A stretch of DNA of 64,000 nt from CALGFI01 sp963786805 (GTDB taxonomy: Bacteria; Actinomycetota; UBA4738; HRBIN12): positions 186,001 through 250,000 of the forward strand of contig CAWBAK010000001.1 in NCBI GenBank assembly GCA_963786805.1, written 5' to 3'. The notes under the pieces were generated by a model that searched no databases, was not told the origin of the DNA, and saw only the letters and a list, made by a program, of their open reading frames with translations. Made by a program: the position numbers and the translations under genes. Positions within the stretch are counted from its first letter, which is position 1, and each line of letters begins with the position of its first letter. Positions 26,613 through 35,385 of this stretch are shown in pieces.

Positions 26613-27023
26613 ATGGCTGCGAAGGGGGACGGCACTGAACAGAAGCCCTGGGTCCTGAAGACCCCGAGCGGACAGTCGGAGTTCACGGCGTACCGCGACG
26701 AGTCGTCGGATCCACCGGCGCTCGTTGCCCAGGTGGGCAAGACCGAGGTCCGCTACCACCTGCGCGCGATCGAGGACCTGCACGCGATGTTGAAGGCGAA
26801 CGGCGACTGGGTGCCGCTCGGCAGCGCGGACGAGCAGAAGCCCGCTGCCGACGGGACCGTCGAATCGTGGGCGCGGTCATCCGACAATCCGGTGGGTGGC
26901 TGGTACGGCTTGAAGAAGGGCCTGCGTGGCCGGTTCGGCAACTACGTTCCGCCGGTCCTGGAGGCGATGGGGCTGGCCGAGGTGGAGCACCAGGCACGGA
27001 ACAACCGCATGCGCGCCGTCTAG
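26613..27023 (+). CDS. Conserved hypothetical protein
   Basis: 136 aa, no membrane segment. Conserved-looking blocks are KPWVLKTPSGQSEFTAYRDE, ALVAQVGKTEVRYHLRAIED, GDWVPLGSADEQKP and DNPVGGWYGLKKGLRGRFGN; similar proteins are found in many actinobacteria, function unknown. The ATG at 26613 has GGAGGAA 6 nt upstream. It stands alone between the bactofilin-like gene and a convergent MFS gene. Confidence 0.7.
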   Translation: MAAKGDGTEQKPWVLKTPSGQSEFTAYRDESSDPPALVAQVGKTEVRYHLRAIEDLHAMLKANGDWVPLGSADEQKPAADGTVESWARSSDNPVGGWYGLKKGLRGRFGNYVPPVLEAMGLAEVEHQARNNRMRAV

Positions 27024-27052
27024 CCTCGGCGCAGTCGGCCGCCGTGGCGGGG

Positions 27053-28231
27053 TCACGTCGCGGACGTTCGGTCCTCGCGAAGTGCGCTCGCGCCGATCGC
27101 TGCGAGAAGGCACGTCGCCGCCGGGATCGCGAACGCCGTCCTGAGCCCGACTTGATCCGCCGTGAATCCGACCGCGAGCGGACCGACAATCGACCCGACG
27201 TAGCCCGCGGTGACGACGAGGCCGAGAGCGGTTCGACCGGGCCCGAGGACGATGGAGCCGGCCGCGCGGAACGCGAGCGGAACGGCGGGCCCGACGAAGA
27301 GCCCGATGAGTGTCAGGGCCGCCATGGCGACGATGACCTCGTTCACGACGACCGCCGTGATCAGCGCAACCGCCGCGACCGTGGTTCCGACCCGCACGAG
27401 GACCGTCGGATCGAACCGGATCGAGAGTCGGTCTGCCGTGAACCGCGAGATCGTCATCCCGACCGAGAAGGCGACGACGCCGAGACCCGCCGTCGCGAGG
27501 CCCGTGCCGACCGATTCGTTCAGGTACACCGCGCTCCACTCGGCGGCAACCCCTTCGGTGAGGAACGCGCCGAACCCGACGAGACAGAGCAAGAGCACGC
27601 GTCCCATCGGCCGCGCGTCCGAAGTCGACGGTGATTGGGTGAGGTCGCTCGGAGCCTCGTGCGGTGCGGGGAGCCATCGAAGCAATGGAAAGCTCCCGGC
27701 CACCAGCAGTGCCGCCACTAGTGGAAGGGCCACGCGGATCGACATCCCCACCGCGAGCGCCACAGACGCGAGCGCCGCCCCCGCGAGCATCGCGACGCTC
27801 CATGTCCCGTGCATCATCGACATGATCCGGCGGTCGAACCGTTGCTCAACCGCTACGACCTCCGTGTTCATCGCGACGTCGAGGAGCCCGCTGGCGACCC
27901 CGAGCGCCGCGAACGCCGCGACCAGCACGCTCAGACCCTCCGCGTACGGCAGCGCCGCGAGCGCGAGGGCGAACAGCGGGATCCCGATCCGGACGACACG
28001 GCGCCCTCCGGCCCATCGAAGCGCCGGCCCGGCGAGCCGCGTTCCGAGGACGAGCCCGACCGCGTAGCCGGTCAGCGCGATCCCGAGCCCCGCCGCGTCG
28101 AGGTCGCTCTCGGCCTTCAACCGCGGGATCCATGGGCCGACGCTGCCCGCGACCAGGGCGTGAGCCGCGAACGTGGCCGTGACGGCGGCACGAGATCGGC
28201 CGAAGGACTGCGTCGTCGAGGTGGCGGACAT
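27053..28231 (-). CDS. MFS transporter
   Basis: A 392-aa, 12-helix MFS protein. It begins SRAAVTATFAAHALVAGSVG, with the loop RLAGPALRWAGGRRVVRIG between helices 2 and 3. It resembles the FucP/YbjJ-like group that includes LmrP-type and sugar/drug permeases. I chose the ATG at 28231; the longer frame is low-complexity Arg/Ser. It is divergent from larB across a 115-bp gap. Substrate unknown. Confidence 0.85.
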   Translation of the reverse strand: MSATSTTQSFGRSRAAVTATFAAHALVAGSVGPWIPRLKAESDLDAAGLGIALTGYAVGLVLGTRLAGPALRWAGGRRVVRIGIPLFALALAALPYAEGLSVLVAAFAALGVASGLLDVAMNTEVVAVEQRFDRRIMSMMHGTWSVAMLAGAALASVALAVGMSIRVALPLVAALLVAGSFPLLRWLPAPHEAPSDLTQSPSTSDARPMGRVLLLCLVGFGAFLTEGVAAEWSAVYLNESVGTGLATAGLGVVAFSVGMTISRFTADRLSIRFDPTVLVRVGTTVAAVALITAVVVNEVIVAMAALTLIGLFVGPAVPLAFRAAGSIVLGPGRTALGLVVTAGYVGSIVGPLAVGFTADQVGLRTAFAIPAATCLLAAIGASALREDRTSAT

Positions 28232-28346
28232 CAGCGTCGTTGTACTCCGTCGGGGACGGTGCCCGCGACCCGCGACGGCGTTCGCGATCGGGCGCGGACC
28301 GTGGGCTCGAGGCCAGCCGCGCGCCGGCTCGATATCGTCTGGGCTC

Positions 28347-29138
28347 GTGGCGACCACGTCGGCGTACGAGGAACGCCTTCGAGGCCTCCTCGAGCGTGTC
28401 GCGACCGGCGAGGTCGCGGCCGATCGAGCGGCTGAGGAGCTCCGGGATCTGCCGTTCGCCGATCTCGGATTCGCCAAGGTCGATCACCACCGCGAGCTTC
28501 GCCAAGGTCATTGCGAGATCGTCTACGCACAGGGCAAACTCCCCGCCGAGGTCGGAGCCATCGTCGGGCAGCTGTTGAACGGGAACGACGGACCGATCCT
28601 CGTCACTCGCGCCGACCCCGAGCACATCGGTGCCGTCCGCGCGGTAGCGACCGCCCACAGCGTTGAGGTCGTCGAGCGGCCACGGGCCCGATGCGTGGCG
28701 ATCTCTCGCAACGTTCCCACGCCGCGAGGGCGCGTCCTCGTCGTGACGGCGGGGACCTCCGATCTCGCGGTCGCGGAGGAGGCGGAGCTCACGGCTTGCC
28801 TCATGGGCGCGGATGCCGAGATCGTCGCGGACGTCGGCGTCGCCGGCCTGCACCGTCTCGATGCGGCCCGCGAGTCGCTTTCGGCCGCGGACGCGGTGGT
28901 GGTCGTCGCCGGGATGGAAGGCGCGCTCGCGAGCGTGGTAGGCGGCATCGCGACCTGCCCCGTGATCGCCTGCCCCACCAGCGTCGGCTACGGCGCGAAC
29001 TTCGGCGGCCTCGCCGCACTGCTGTCGATGCTCTCGTCCTGTGCCCCCGGCGTCGCATGCGTGAACGTGGACGACGGCGTCGGCGCGGGCTACATCGCGT
29101 CGATGATCGCGCGCCGAGCGAACGGAGCGGGCGGGTGA
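28347..29138 (+). CDS. larB: LarB, carboxylase/hydrolase of nickel-pincer cofactor synthesis
   Basis: Carboxylates the pyridinium ring of nicotinic acid adenine dinucleotide and hydrolyses the phosphoanhydride, the first step to the nickel pincer nucleotide. 263 aa. The C-terminal PurE-like half contains VLVVTAGTSDLAVAEEAELT, VVVVAGMEGALASVVGG and the ending CPTSVGYGANFGGLAALLSM, all family marks. The start GTG at 28347 follows an unremarkable upstream region. It overlaps larC by 4 nt (GTGA). Confidence 0.94.
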   Translation: MATTSAYEERLRGLLERVATGEVAADRAAEELRDLPFADLGFAKVDHHRELRQGHCEIVYAQGKLPAEVGAIVGQLLNGNDGPILVTRADPEHIGAVRAVATAHSVEVVERPRARCVAISRNVPTPRGRVLVVTAGTSDLAVAEEAELTACLMGADAEIVADVGVAGLHRLDAARESLSAADAVVVVAGMEGALASVVGGIATCPVIACPTSVGYGANFGGLAALLSMLSSCAPGVACVNVDDGVGAGYIASMIARRANGAGG

Positions 29139-30370
29139 GATCGCTCTACGTCGATGTCGAGGGCGGGGCCGCGGGCGACATGCTGCTCGCGGCGCTGCTC
29201 GATGCGGGTACACCCGCCGCACCCGTCGAGGACGCGGTCTCCTCGGCGCTCGGCCGGCGCGTCGAGATCGGCACAGCAGAGGTCACGCGAGGAGGGCTCC
29301 GCGCGCTCGCGCTCCGCCTCCCTCCCGGCCTGGACGACCCACACGCGCGGCGGGGCCCGCTCGGCCTGCTGGCGGCCGTGGAACGCGCAGGGCTCCCCGA
29401 TGGCGTTCGCGCTCGTGCGTCGGCCGTCCTCACGCGCCTCGGCGAGGCGGAGGCGCGCGTGCACGGCGTCCCGCTCGAGGAGGTGCGGCTGGAGGAGCTC
29501 GGCGCGGACGACACGCTCGTCGACGTCGTCGGAGTCTCAGCGGCCCTCGCGGAGCTCGACGTCGACACGATCCTCGTCTCGGCGCTTCCCGTCCTGGTGA
29601 GCGACACGCAACACAGCGCCGAGCCGCACGGCATCGACGATCCGCACGGCGGACATGGGTCGCCGGCGCCGGTGACCCTCGACCTCCTGCGCGGTTTCGC
29701 GTTGCGGCCCTGCGAAGCCCCTGATCTTCCCGAACCCGTCACGCCCACCGCGGCCGCGTTGTTCGCCGCGCTCGGCCGGCCCGCCGACGAGATCCCGTCG
29801 ATGCGCCTCGAGTCCGTGGGAACCGGGGCGGGCACGAGCGACCCATCCGGGGTCGCGAACGTAGTGCGGGTTCTGCTCGGCACGCCGACCATGGAGCTCG
29901 CGGGTCTCGACCGGCGGTTGCTGGTCGTCGAGTCCAACGTGGACGACCTCTCACCGGAGCTCGTACCGAACGCGATCGAGGCGCTGCTTTCGGCCGGTGC
30001 GCTCGACGCGTGGTGGACGCCGATCGTGATGAAGCGCGGGCGCCCGGCCGTGACGTTGTCGGCGCTGAGCGACACGGCCGCGCTCGAAGACGTTCGGTGC
30101 GCGTTCTTCGAGTCGACCTCGACGCTCGGCGTCCGCGTCAGCGAGGTCGCGCGACGGGAGCTCGAACGTCGTGTGGTCGAGGTCGACCTCGAAGAGGGTG
30201 GTCCGAGGATCCGCGTGAAGGTCGGGTTCCTGGACGGGCGCGCGATCTCGGCCAAGCCGGAGCATGCGGACGTGGTGGAGGCGGCGCGCAAGCTGGAACG
30301 TCCCGTGCGGGCGGTGCACGAGGCCGCGTCCGCGCTCGCGCATCGGTTGTTGGAACGATCGGCACCGTGA
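29135..30370 (+). CDS. larC: LarC, nickel-insertion protein (continuous ORF)
   Basis: CTP-dependent cyclometallase that inserts Ni into the pincer nucleotide. 411 aa. The N-terminal SLYVDVEGGAAGDMLLAALL, the His-rich nickel site EPHGIDDPHGGHG near residue 170, and the C-terminal VVESNVDDLSPELVPNAIEA, DAWWTPIVMKRGRPAVTLSA and FESTSTLGVRV are typical. Unlike Lactiplantibacillus, where larC is read by ribosomal frameshifting, this is a single uninterrupted frame. It overlaps larB and larE by 4 nt each. Confidence 0.95.
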   Translation: MRSLYVDVEGGAAGDMLLAALLDAGTPAAPVEDAVSSALGRRVEIGTAEVTRGGLRALALRLPPGLDDPHARRGPLGLLAAVERAGLPDGVRARASAVLTRLGEAEARVHGVPLEEVRLEELGADDTLVDVVGVSAALAELDVDTILVSALPVLVSDTQHSAEPHGIDDPHGGHGSPAPVTLDLLRGFALRPCEAPDLPEPVTPTAAALFAALGRPADEIPSMRLESVGTGAGTSDPSGVANVVRVLLGTPTMELAGLDRRLLVVESNVDDLSPELVPNAIEALLSAGALDAWWTPIVMKRGRPAVTLSALSDTAALEDVRCAFFESTSTLGVRVSEVARRELERRVVEVDLEEGGPRIRVKVGFLDGRAISAKPEHADVVEAARKLERPVRAVHEAASALAHRLLERSAP

Positions 30371-31173
30371 GGAGTGCGATCGCGCCACGCGAGGCGCTCG
30401 AACGGCGGATCCGGTCTTACGGCGATCGCGCGCTCGTCGCGTTCTCGGGGGGAGTGGATTCCTCGCTCGTGCTGGCGCTCGCGGCTCGCGCGCTCGGGCC
30501 GGGTTCGGTCACCGCTGTGACGGCCGTGTCGCCCAGCTACCCGGCCGGAGAGCTCGAGCTCGCGGCGGCGGTCGCGTCGGACCTGTCGGTCGCGCACCGC
30601 ACCGTGCAGACCCACGAGGTCGAGCGCGAAACGTACGCGCGCAACGACGAGATGCGTTGTTACCACTGCAAGGCCGAGCTTTACGCGACGCTCGGACGGA
30701 TCGCGGCCACGTCGGCCGAGGACGACGTCGTCCTCGCCGGCGCGAACGCGGACGATCTGGACGACTTCCGGCCGGGCCTGTGGGCCGGCGAGCGAGCCGG
30801 GATCCACAACCCCCTGCTGGAGGAACGCGTCGGGAAGGCCGTCGTCCGCGAGATCGCGCGCGGTCTCGGGCTCCGCGTGGCGGACAAGCCGGCGCTCGCC
30901 TGTCTCTCGTCGCGAGTCACCGGTGGGATCCGCATCACGTCGGAACTCCTCGGACGGATCGACGCGGCCGAGCGCGAGGTGCGCGCCCTGGGCTTTGACC
31001 TCGTGCGCGTCCGTCACCTCGGGGCGAACGCATCGATCGAGGTCGAGCGCCACGAGGTCGAGCGCCTCAACCGGCACCCGCGGCTCCCTCGACTCCTCGA
31101 TGCGATCCGCCGGCTCGGGTGGTCCCAAGTGGACGTCGACTCGAGCGGCTACCGCCCGGTCGGCACGGCATGA
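30367..31173 (+). CDS. larE: LarE, ATP-dependent sacrificial sulfur transferase
   Basis: Adenylates the carboxylated pyridinium nucleotide and donates sulfur from its own cysteine. 268 aa. The PP-loop AFSGGVDSSLVLALAA is near residue 24, CYHCKAELYATLG near residue 98, and KPALACLSSRVTGG holds the cysteine expected to be sacrificed. The GTG start overlaps the larC stop (GTGA). larA is not seen nearby, so the enzyme that uses the cofactor must be elsewhere. Confidence 0.94.
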   Translation: MRSAIAPREALERRIRSYGDRALVAFSGGVDSSLVLALAARALGPGSVTAVTAVSPSYPAGELELAAAVASDLSVAHRTVQTHEVERETYARNDEMRCYHCKAELYATLGRIAATSAEDDVVLAGANADDLDDFRPGLWAGERAGIHNPLLEERVGKAVVREIARGLGLRVADKPALACLSSRVTGGIRITSELLGRIDAAEREVRALGFDLVRVRHLGANASIEVERHEVERLNRHPRLPRLLDAIRRLGWSQVDVDSSGYRPVGTA

Positions 31174-31231
31174 CCGGCTCAACGGGCACGTGACCCGGCG
31201 CGAGGGGATCCCGCGACGTTAGGGTGGATGC

Positions 31232-31702
31232 ATGGGTGACGAAGACGGCGTCGGAGTGAAGGAGCTGGGCCATGTCGTCCTGTACGTCCGCAACCTCGCA
31301 CGGTCGGTAGCGTTCTACCGGGACGTGCTCGGCTGGCGGCAGGTCGTTGGGGAAGGCTCCATCGGCTTCCCCGCCGCGATGTTCTCGGGCGGTCGAACGC
31401 ATCACGAATTGCTCCTCATCGATGTCGGCGAGGACGCCGCGCCGATCCCGCCCGGCCGCCGGGTGGGGCTGTATCACTTCGGGCTGAAGGTCGGGGACAC
31501 GGACGAGGAGCTGCGCGCGATGCTCAAGCGTCTGCTGGACGCCGGGGTTCCCGTGGCCGGCGCGACCGACCACGGCATGACACACAGCCTGTACATCGCC
31601 GACCCGGACGGGAACGAGATCGAGCTCTACATCGACGTTGCCGGGGTCGACTGGAACGACCCCGACGTGCTGTTGTCCAGGCCGAAGGCGCTCCGCCTGT
31701 AG
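31232..31702 (+). CDS. VOC-family metalloenzyme (glyoxalase/extradiol dioxygenase fold)
   Basis: 156 aa, two beta-alpha-beta-beta-beta modules. The first begins ELGHVVLYVRNLARSVAFYR (metal His), and the second holds VGLYHFGLKVGDTDEE with YIADPDGNEIELYID supplying the terminal Glu. Metal ligands His/His/Glu are plausible, as in catechol-2,3-dioxygenase-like and glyoxalase proteins. Substrate unknown. It starts about 60 nt after larE but shows no functional tie to it. Confidence 0.85.
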   Translation: MGDEDGVGVKELGHVVLYVRNLARSVAFYRDVLGWRQVVGEGSIGFPAAMFSGGRTHHELLLIDVGEDAAPIPPGRRVGLYHFGLKVGDTDEELRAMLKRLLDAGVPVAGATDHGMTHSLYIADPDGNEIELYIDVAGVDWNDPDVLLSRPKALRL

Positions 31703-31796
31703 CCGTTCGCCTACGCCCGGCGGAACGCGCTCGTTCACGGGGCGGTTCCCGAGGGCCGAACCTGGGTACTGCTGAGGACTCAAGGAGGTGGCGCCC

Positions 31797-32237
31797 ATGG
31801 GTATCGCGTTGATCCTTCTCGGGCTCCTCGCGGCAGGCGTGGTGGTGGACTTCGCCGTCGAGAACGACCTCGCCGGAGCTGCCGAGCGCACGTTCTCGCT
31901 ATTCGGAGGCTCGTTCACGTTCAACGAGACGCAGGTCGTCCTGGGCGCGGCGTTGCTGGGTGCGCTCGCCGTCCTGTTCGTCGTCCTCGGCATCGGGATG
32001 TCCCGGGGCAGCCGGGGTCGCCGTCGGGCTCTCAGGCACCGGGTGTCCGAGCTCGAGCGAGAGAACACCGATCTCAAGACGAAGAAGCCGGCGGTGACGG
32101 TGGTGGAAACGGACCGCGTCCCTGAGGTGCCGGCCGACCGCGTCGACGTGACCGAAGCCGAGCGCCAGCGAGCCCTCGTCGAGCGTGAGGCCGCCGAGCG
32201 TGAGGCCGCCGAGCGGGAGCACGCGCCCCGGTCGTAG
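31797..32237 (+). CDS. Two-helix membrane protein with charged tail
   Basis: 146 aa. Hydrophobic helices IALILLGLLAAGVVVDFAVE (residues 3-22) and VVLGAALLGALAVLFVVLGI (about 48-67) are followed by an Arg-rich stretch and a Glu/Arg/Ala coiled-coil tail with EREAAEREAAERE repeats. AAGGAGGT precedes the ATG. No family recognised; the end may form a cytoplasmic oligomerisation element. Confidence 0.65.
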   Translation: MGIALILLGLLAAGVVVDFAVENDLAGAAERTFSLFGGSFTFNETQVVLGAALLGALAVLFVVLGIGMSRGSRGRRRALRHRVSELERENTDLKTKKPAVTVVETDRVPEVPADRVDVTEAERQRALVEREAAEREAAEREHAPRS

Positions 32238-32452
32238 CGGCGGCCTTCCATCTCGGGCGACGTCTCGTTCAGGTCGGCGTCGACGAGTACTCGAACGCGA
32301 TCCCTGGTCGGCGTCGGTCTCCTTCTCGACGACGACGTCAGCCGCGGTGGTCTTTCGCCTGCATCGCGCCTCACGGCCGGATGCGCTCGGACGGGACCCG
32401 GTGGCTAGGATGAGCGGCGCCGGACTCGGCTAACACGCCGCATCGGGGGACC

Positions 32453-34084
32453 GTGGCAAAGCGCATGGCCAACATCGATCTGGCTCGAGAGGCCGTCCTG
32501 CGTGAGGCGTGGGGCGACGCGTACGACGCGTTCATGGCCCTCGACCAGCCTGGCCTCTCGCCGCAGGACCTGGAGGGTCTCGCGGACTCGGCCTGGTGGC
32601 TGTCGAAGATCGACGAGTCGATCGCCGCGAGACAGCGTGCGTACACGAGCTACACGGAGGCAGGCGAGGAACTCCGGGCGGCCGGTTGTGCGCTGCGTCT
32701 GTGCATCGAGCACTTCCTGCGGGGAGAGCCCGCGGTCGGAGCCGGATGGCTCGGGCGCGCGCAGCGGCACCTGAACGAACAACCCGAGTGCGTCGAGCAG
32801 GGCTTCCTCGCGGTGATCCAGGCAACGGTCACGCGGTTCGGCGGCGAGCTCGACTCAGCACTTGCGCTCGCAACCCTGGGCGTCGCGATCGGACAGCGGT
32901 TCGGCGAGCGGAACCTCCTCGCGATGGCCATCCACACGCAGGGGCTGGTCCACATCGCCGCCGGCAGGGTTTCCGAGGGTCTTCCGTTGCTCGACGAGGC
33001 GATGACTTCCGTCGTCGCCGGTGAGTTGAGCGACTACTTCACGGGAGCGATCTACTGCAACGTCATCGAAGCCTGCCTGCTGCTGGAGGACGTCCGTCGA
33101 GCGGGAGAGTGGAGTGAGGCCGCCCGAGCGTGGTGCGAAACGATCTCGTCGGAGTCCCCGTTCCACGGGATCTGTCGGGTCAGCCGAGCCCAGGTTGCGA
33201 GGCTCCGTGGCGCGTGGTCGGAGGCCGAGGCGGAGGCGGCACGCGCCGTGGAAGAGCTCTCCCGCCTGGATCCGGCTGCGGCCGCACCCGCCCTCTATGA
33301 GATCGGAGAGATCCGGCGCAGGACCGGTGACTATGCGGGCGCCGAGGAGGCGTTCGCGCGCGCACACTCGTTCGGACTCGCGCCGCAGCCGGGTCTTGCC
33401 CTCCTCAGGCTGGCGCAGGGAAAGGTCGAGGCCGCCCAAACCGCCCTCGGCCTCACGGAGAGCGGCGATCCGTCGACCGCGCCGCAGCGCGCGCGACTCC
33501 TCGCGGCCAAAGTTGAGGTCGCGCTCGCGGCCGAAGACTTTGACGGGGCCAGAGCGGCGAGGGACGAGCTCAAGACCATCGCGAGGGATCTCGAGACGCC
33601 GGCGCTCGCGGCTTCGGCAGCCATCGCAGACGGGGCGGTGCGTCTCGCCGAGGCCGACCTCCCTGCTGCCCTCGGAAGCCTTCGCCGTGGATGCGCGACG
33701 TGGCAGGAGCTGAAGCTGCCGTACGAGACCGCCAAGGCTCGTGTGCTGTGCGGTCTCGCGTTGCGAGCTGCCGGCGACGAGGAGGATGCCGAGCTCGAGC
33801 TGCGCGCCGCGCTCGCGGCGTTCGAGCGACTGGGAGCCGTCCCCGATGCCGAGACGACCTCCGGGCTCCTGGCCGGACCCCAGGACTTCCCGCGTGGGTT
33901 GACGCCGCGCGAGGCGGAGGTGCTCCGCCTGGTCGCGGCCGGCAAGACCAACCGCGACATCGCCGTCGAGCTCGTGATCAGCGAGCACACGGTCGCCCGG
34001 CACCTCCAGAACATGTTCGTGAAGCTCGACGTGTCGTCGCGGTCGGGCGCGACCGCCTTCGCCTTCGAGCACGGTCTGACCTGA
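32453..34084 (+). CDS. LuxR-type transcriptional regulator with TPR-like body
   Basis: 543 aa. Residues 20-460 are all-helical TPR-like repeats, ending in a C-terminal LuxR HTH: GLTPREAEVLRLVAAGKTNR, DIAVELVISEHTVARHLQN, MFVKLDVSSRSGATAFAFEH. The ATPase domain of classical LAL regulators is missing. The FAD monooxygenase gene 120 bp downstream is a plausible target. Start GTG 32453 or ATG 32465. The 215-bp region before it (32,238-32,452) contains no clear gene. Confidence 0.85.
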   Translation: MAKRMANIDLAREAVLREAWGDAYDAFMALDQPGLSPQDLEGLADSAWWLSKIDESIAARQRAYTSYTEAGEELRAAGCALRLCIEHFLRGEPAVGAGWLGRAQRHLNEQPECVEQGFLAVIQATVTRFGGELDSALALATLGVAIGQRFGERNLLAMAIHTQGLVHIAAGRVSEGLPLLDEAMTSVVAGELSDYFTGAIYCNVIEACLLLEDVRRAGEWSEAARAWCETISSESPFHGICRVSRAQVARLRGAWSEAEAEAARAVEELSRLDPAAAAPALYEIGEIRRRTGDYAGAEEAFARAHSFGLAPQPGLALLRLAQGKVEAAQTALGLTESGDPSTAPQRARLLAAKVEVALAAEDFDGARAARDELKTIARDLETPALAASAAIADGAVRLAEADLPAALGSLRRGCATWQELKLPYETAKARVLCGLALRAAGDEEDAELELRAALAAFERLGAVPDAETTSGLLAGPQDFPRGLTPREAEVLRLVAAGKTNRDIAVELVISEHTVARHLQNMFVKLDVSSRSGATAFAFEHGLT

Positions 34085-34207
34085 TCCGGGGCCCCAGGTG
34101 GTGATTCCTCACCACGACGCCCTCCGCCGAGTTGGTTCGTTCGAGCGATGAACGGATCGCGCGCCGCGCCTACGGTCCTCGATACGACGAGGAACCAGGA
34201 GGCGGGC

Positions 34208-35329
34208 ATGGACGACATGAGCTCGGAACGGTTCGACACGGTCGTCATCGGTGGCGGTCAGGCCGGACTCTCCGCCGGCTACCACCTGCAGAAGGCGGGA
34301 CGGCACTTCGTGATCCTCGATGGCAACGAGCGCGTCGGCGACGCGTGGCGCAAGCGCTGGGACTCGCTGCGCCTGTTCACACCCGCCCGGTACGACGGCC
34401 TGACCGGACTCCGCTTCCCCGGCCCACGCTCGGCCCCCGCTCCGACGAAAGACGAGATGGCCGACTACCTCGAGGCGTACGCGTCGCGGTTCGACCTTCC
34501 GGTCCGAACCGGCGTCCGGGTGGACGGACTGGTGAGGGACGGCGATCGGTACGTCGTGACCGCGGGCGGCAAACGGTACGAGGCCGACCACGTGATCGTG
34601 GCCTCGGGAGCGCACCACGAGCCTCGGGTCCCTGCGTTCGCACGCCAGCTGGATCCCGAGATCGTCCAGCTCCACTCGGACCAGTACCGGAATCCATCCC
34701 AGCTGCGCGAGGGCGGTGTGCTCGTCGTAGGCGCGGGCAACTCCGGGGCCGACATCTCGCTCGAGGTCGTCCGTACCCACCGCACGTGGCTGTCCGGACG
34801 GAGCACCGGCCACATCCCGTTCCACATCGATACGGTCCTTGCGCGGTTCGTCCTGATCCGCATCGTCCGTTTCGTCGGACAGCACGTGCTGTCCCTGCGG
34901 ACCCCGGTGGGCCGGAAGGCGCGGCGGAAGTTCCTGTCACAGGGCGGTCCCCTGGTTCGCGTCAAGCCGAAGGAGATCATCGCGGCCGGTGTCGAGCGGG
35001 TTCCGAAGACGATCGGCGCGAAGAATGGTTCACCGGTGCTCGAGGACGGGCGAGTGCTCGAGGTGACGAACGTGATCTGGTGCACCGGGTACGGGCAGGA
35101 CCGCTCGTGGATCCATCTCCCCGTCTTCGGTGAGGACGGCGAACCGCTTCATGACCGCGGCGTCGTCGCCTCCGAGCCCGGCTTGTACTTCGTCGGCCTG
35201 ACCTTCCAGTTCGCGGCCACCTCGGAGACGATCCCGGGGGTCGGGCGCGACGCGGCGCACGTCGTGAAGCGACTTCTCGCACGCGATCGTGACCGGCATG
35301 CCGGCGCCGAGATGTCGGTCGTGGCCTGA
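34208..35329 (+). CDS. FAD-dependent monooxygenase (CzcO/FMO-like)
   Basis: 373 aa. FAD-binding FDTVVIGGGQAGLSAGYHLQ (residues 9-28), the block GDAWRKRWDSLRLFTPARYD, and the NADPH-binding VLVVGAGNSGADISLEV (about 175-191) define the flavin-containing monooxygenase/CzcO group. The C-terminus VTNVIWCTGYGQDRSWI is also typical. Likely oxygenates a small molecule or ketone using NADPH and O2. The ATG at 34208 with AGGAGGCGG upstream was preferred over 34148. It lies downstream of the LuxR regulator. Confidence 0.88.
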   Translation: MDDMSSERFDTVVIGGGQAGLSAGYHLQKAGRHFVILDGNERVGDAWRKRWDSLRLFTPARYDGLTGLRFPGPRSAPAPTKDEMADYLEAYASRFDLPVRTGVRVDGLVRDGDRYVVTAGGKRYEADHVIVASGAHHEPRVPAFARQLDPEIVQLHSDQYRNPSQLREGGVLVVGAGNSGADISLEVVRTHRTWLSGRSTGHIPFHIDTVLARFVLIRIVRFVGQHVLSLRTPVGRKARRKFLSQGGPLVRVKPKEIIAAGVERVPKTIGAKNGSPVLEDGRVLEVTNVIWCTGYGQDRSWIHLPVFGEDGEPLHDRGVVASEPGLYFVGLTFQFAATSETIPGVGRDAAHVVKRLLARDRDRHAGAEMSVVA

Positions 35330-35385
35330 CCCGCAGGGGACGGCGTCTCGCGCTGCCGAGGGAGCCGAGGTGAGAGCATCCGGGG

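Noticed and set aside
29135..30370. Programmed frameshift in larC
   Set aside because: The gene is one continuous frame with all conserved blocks.
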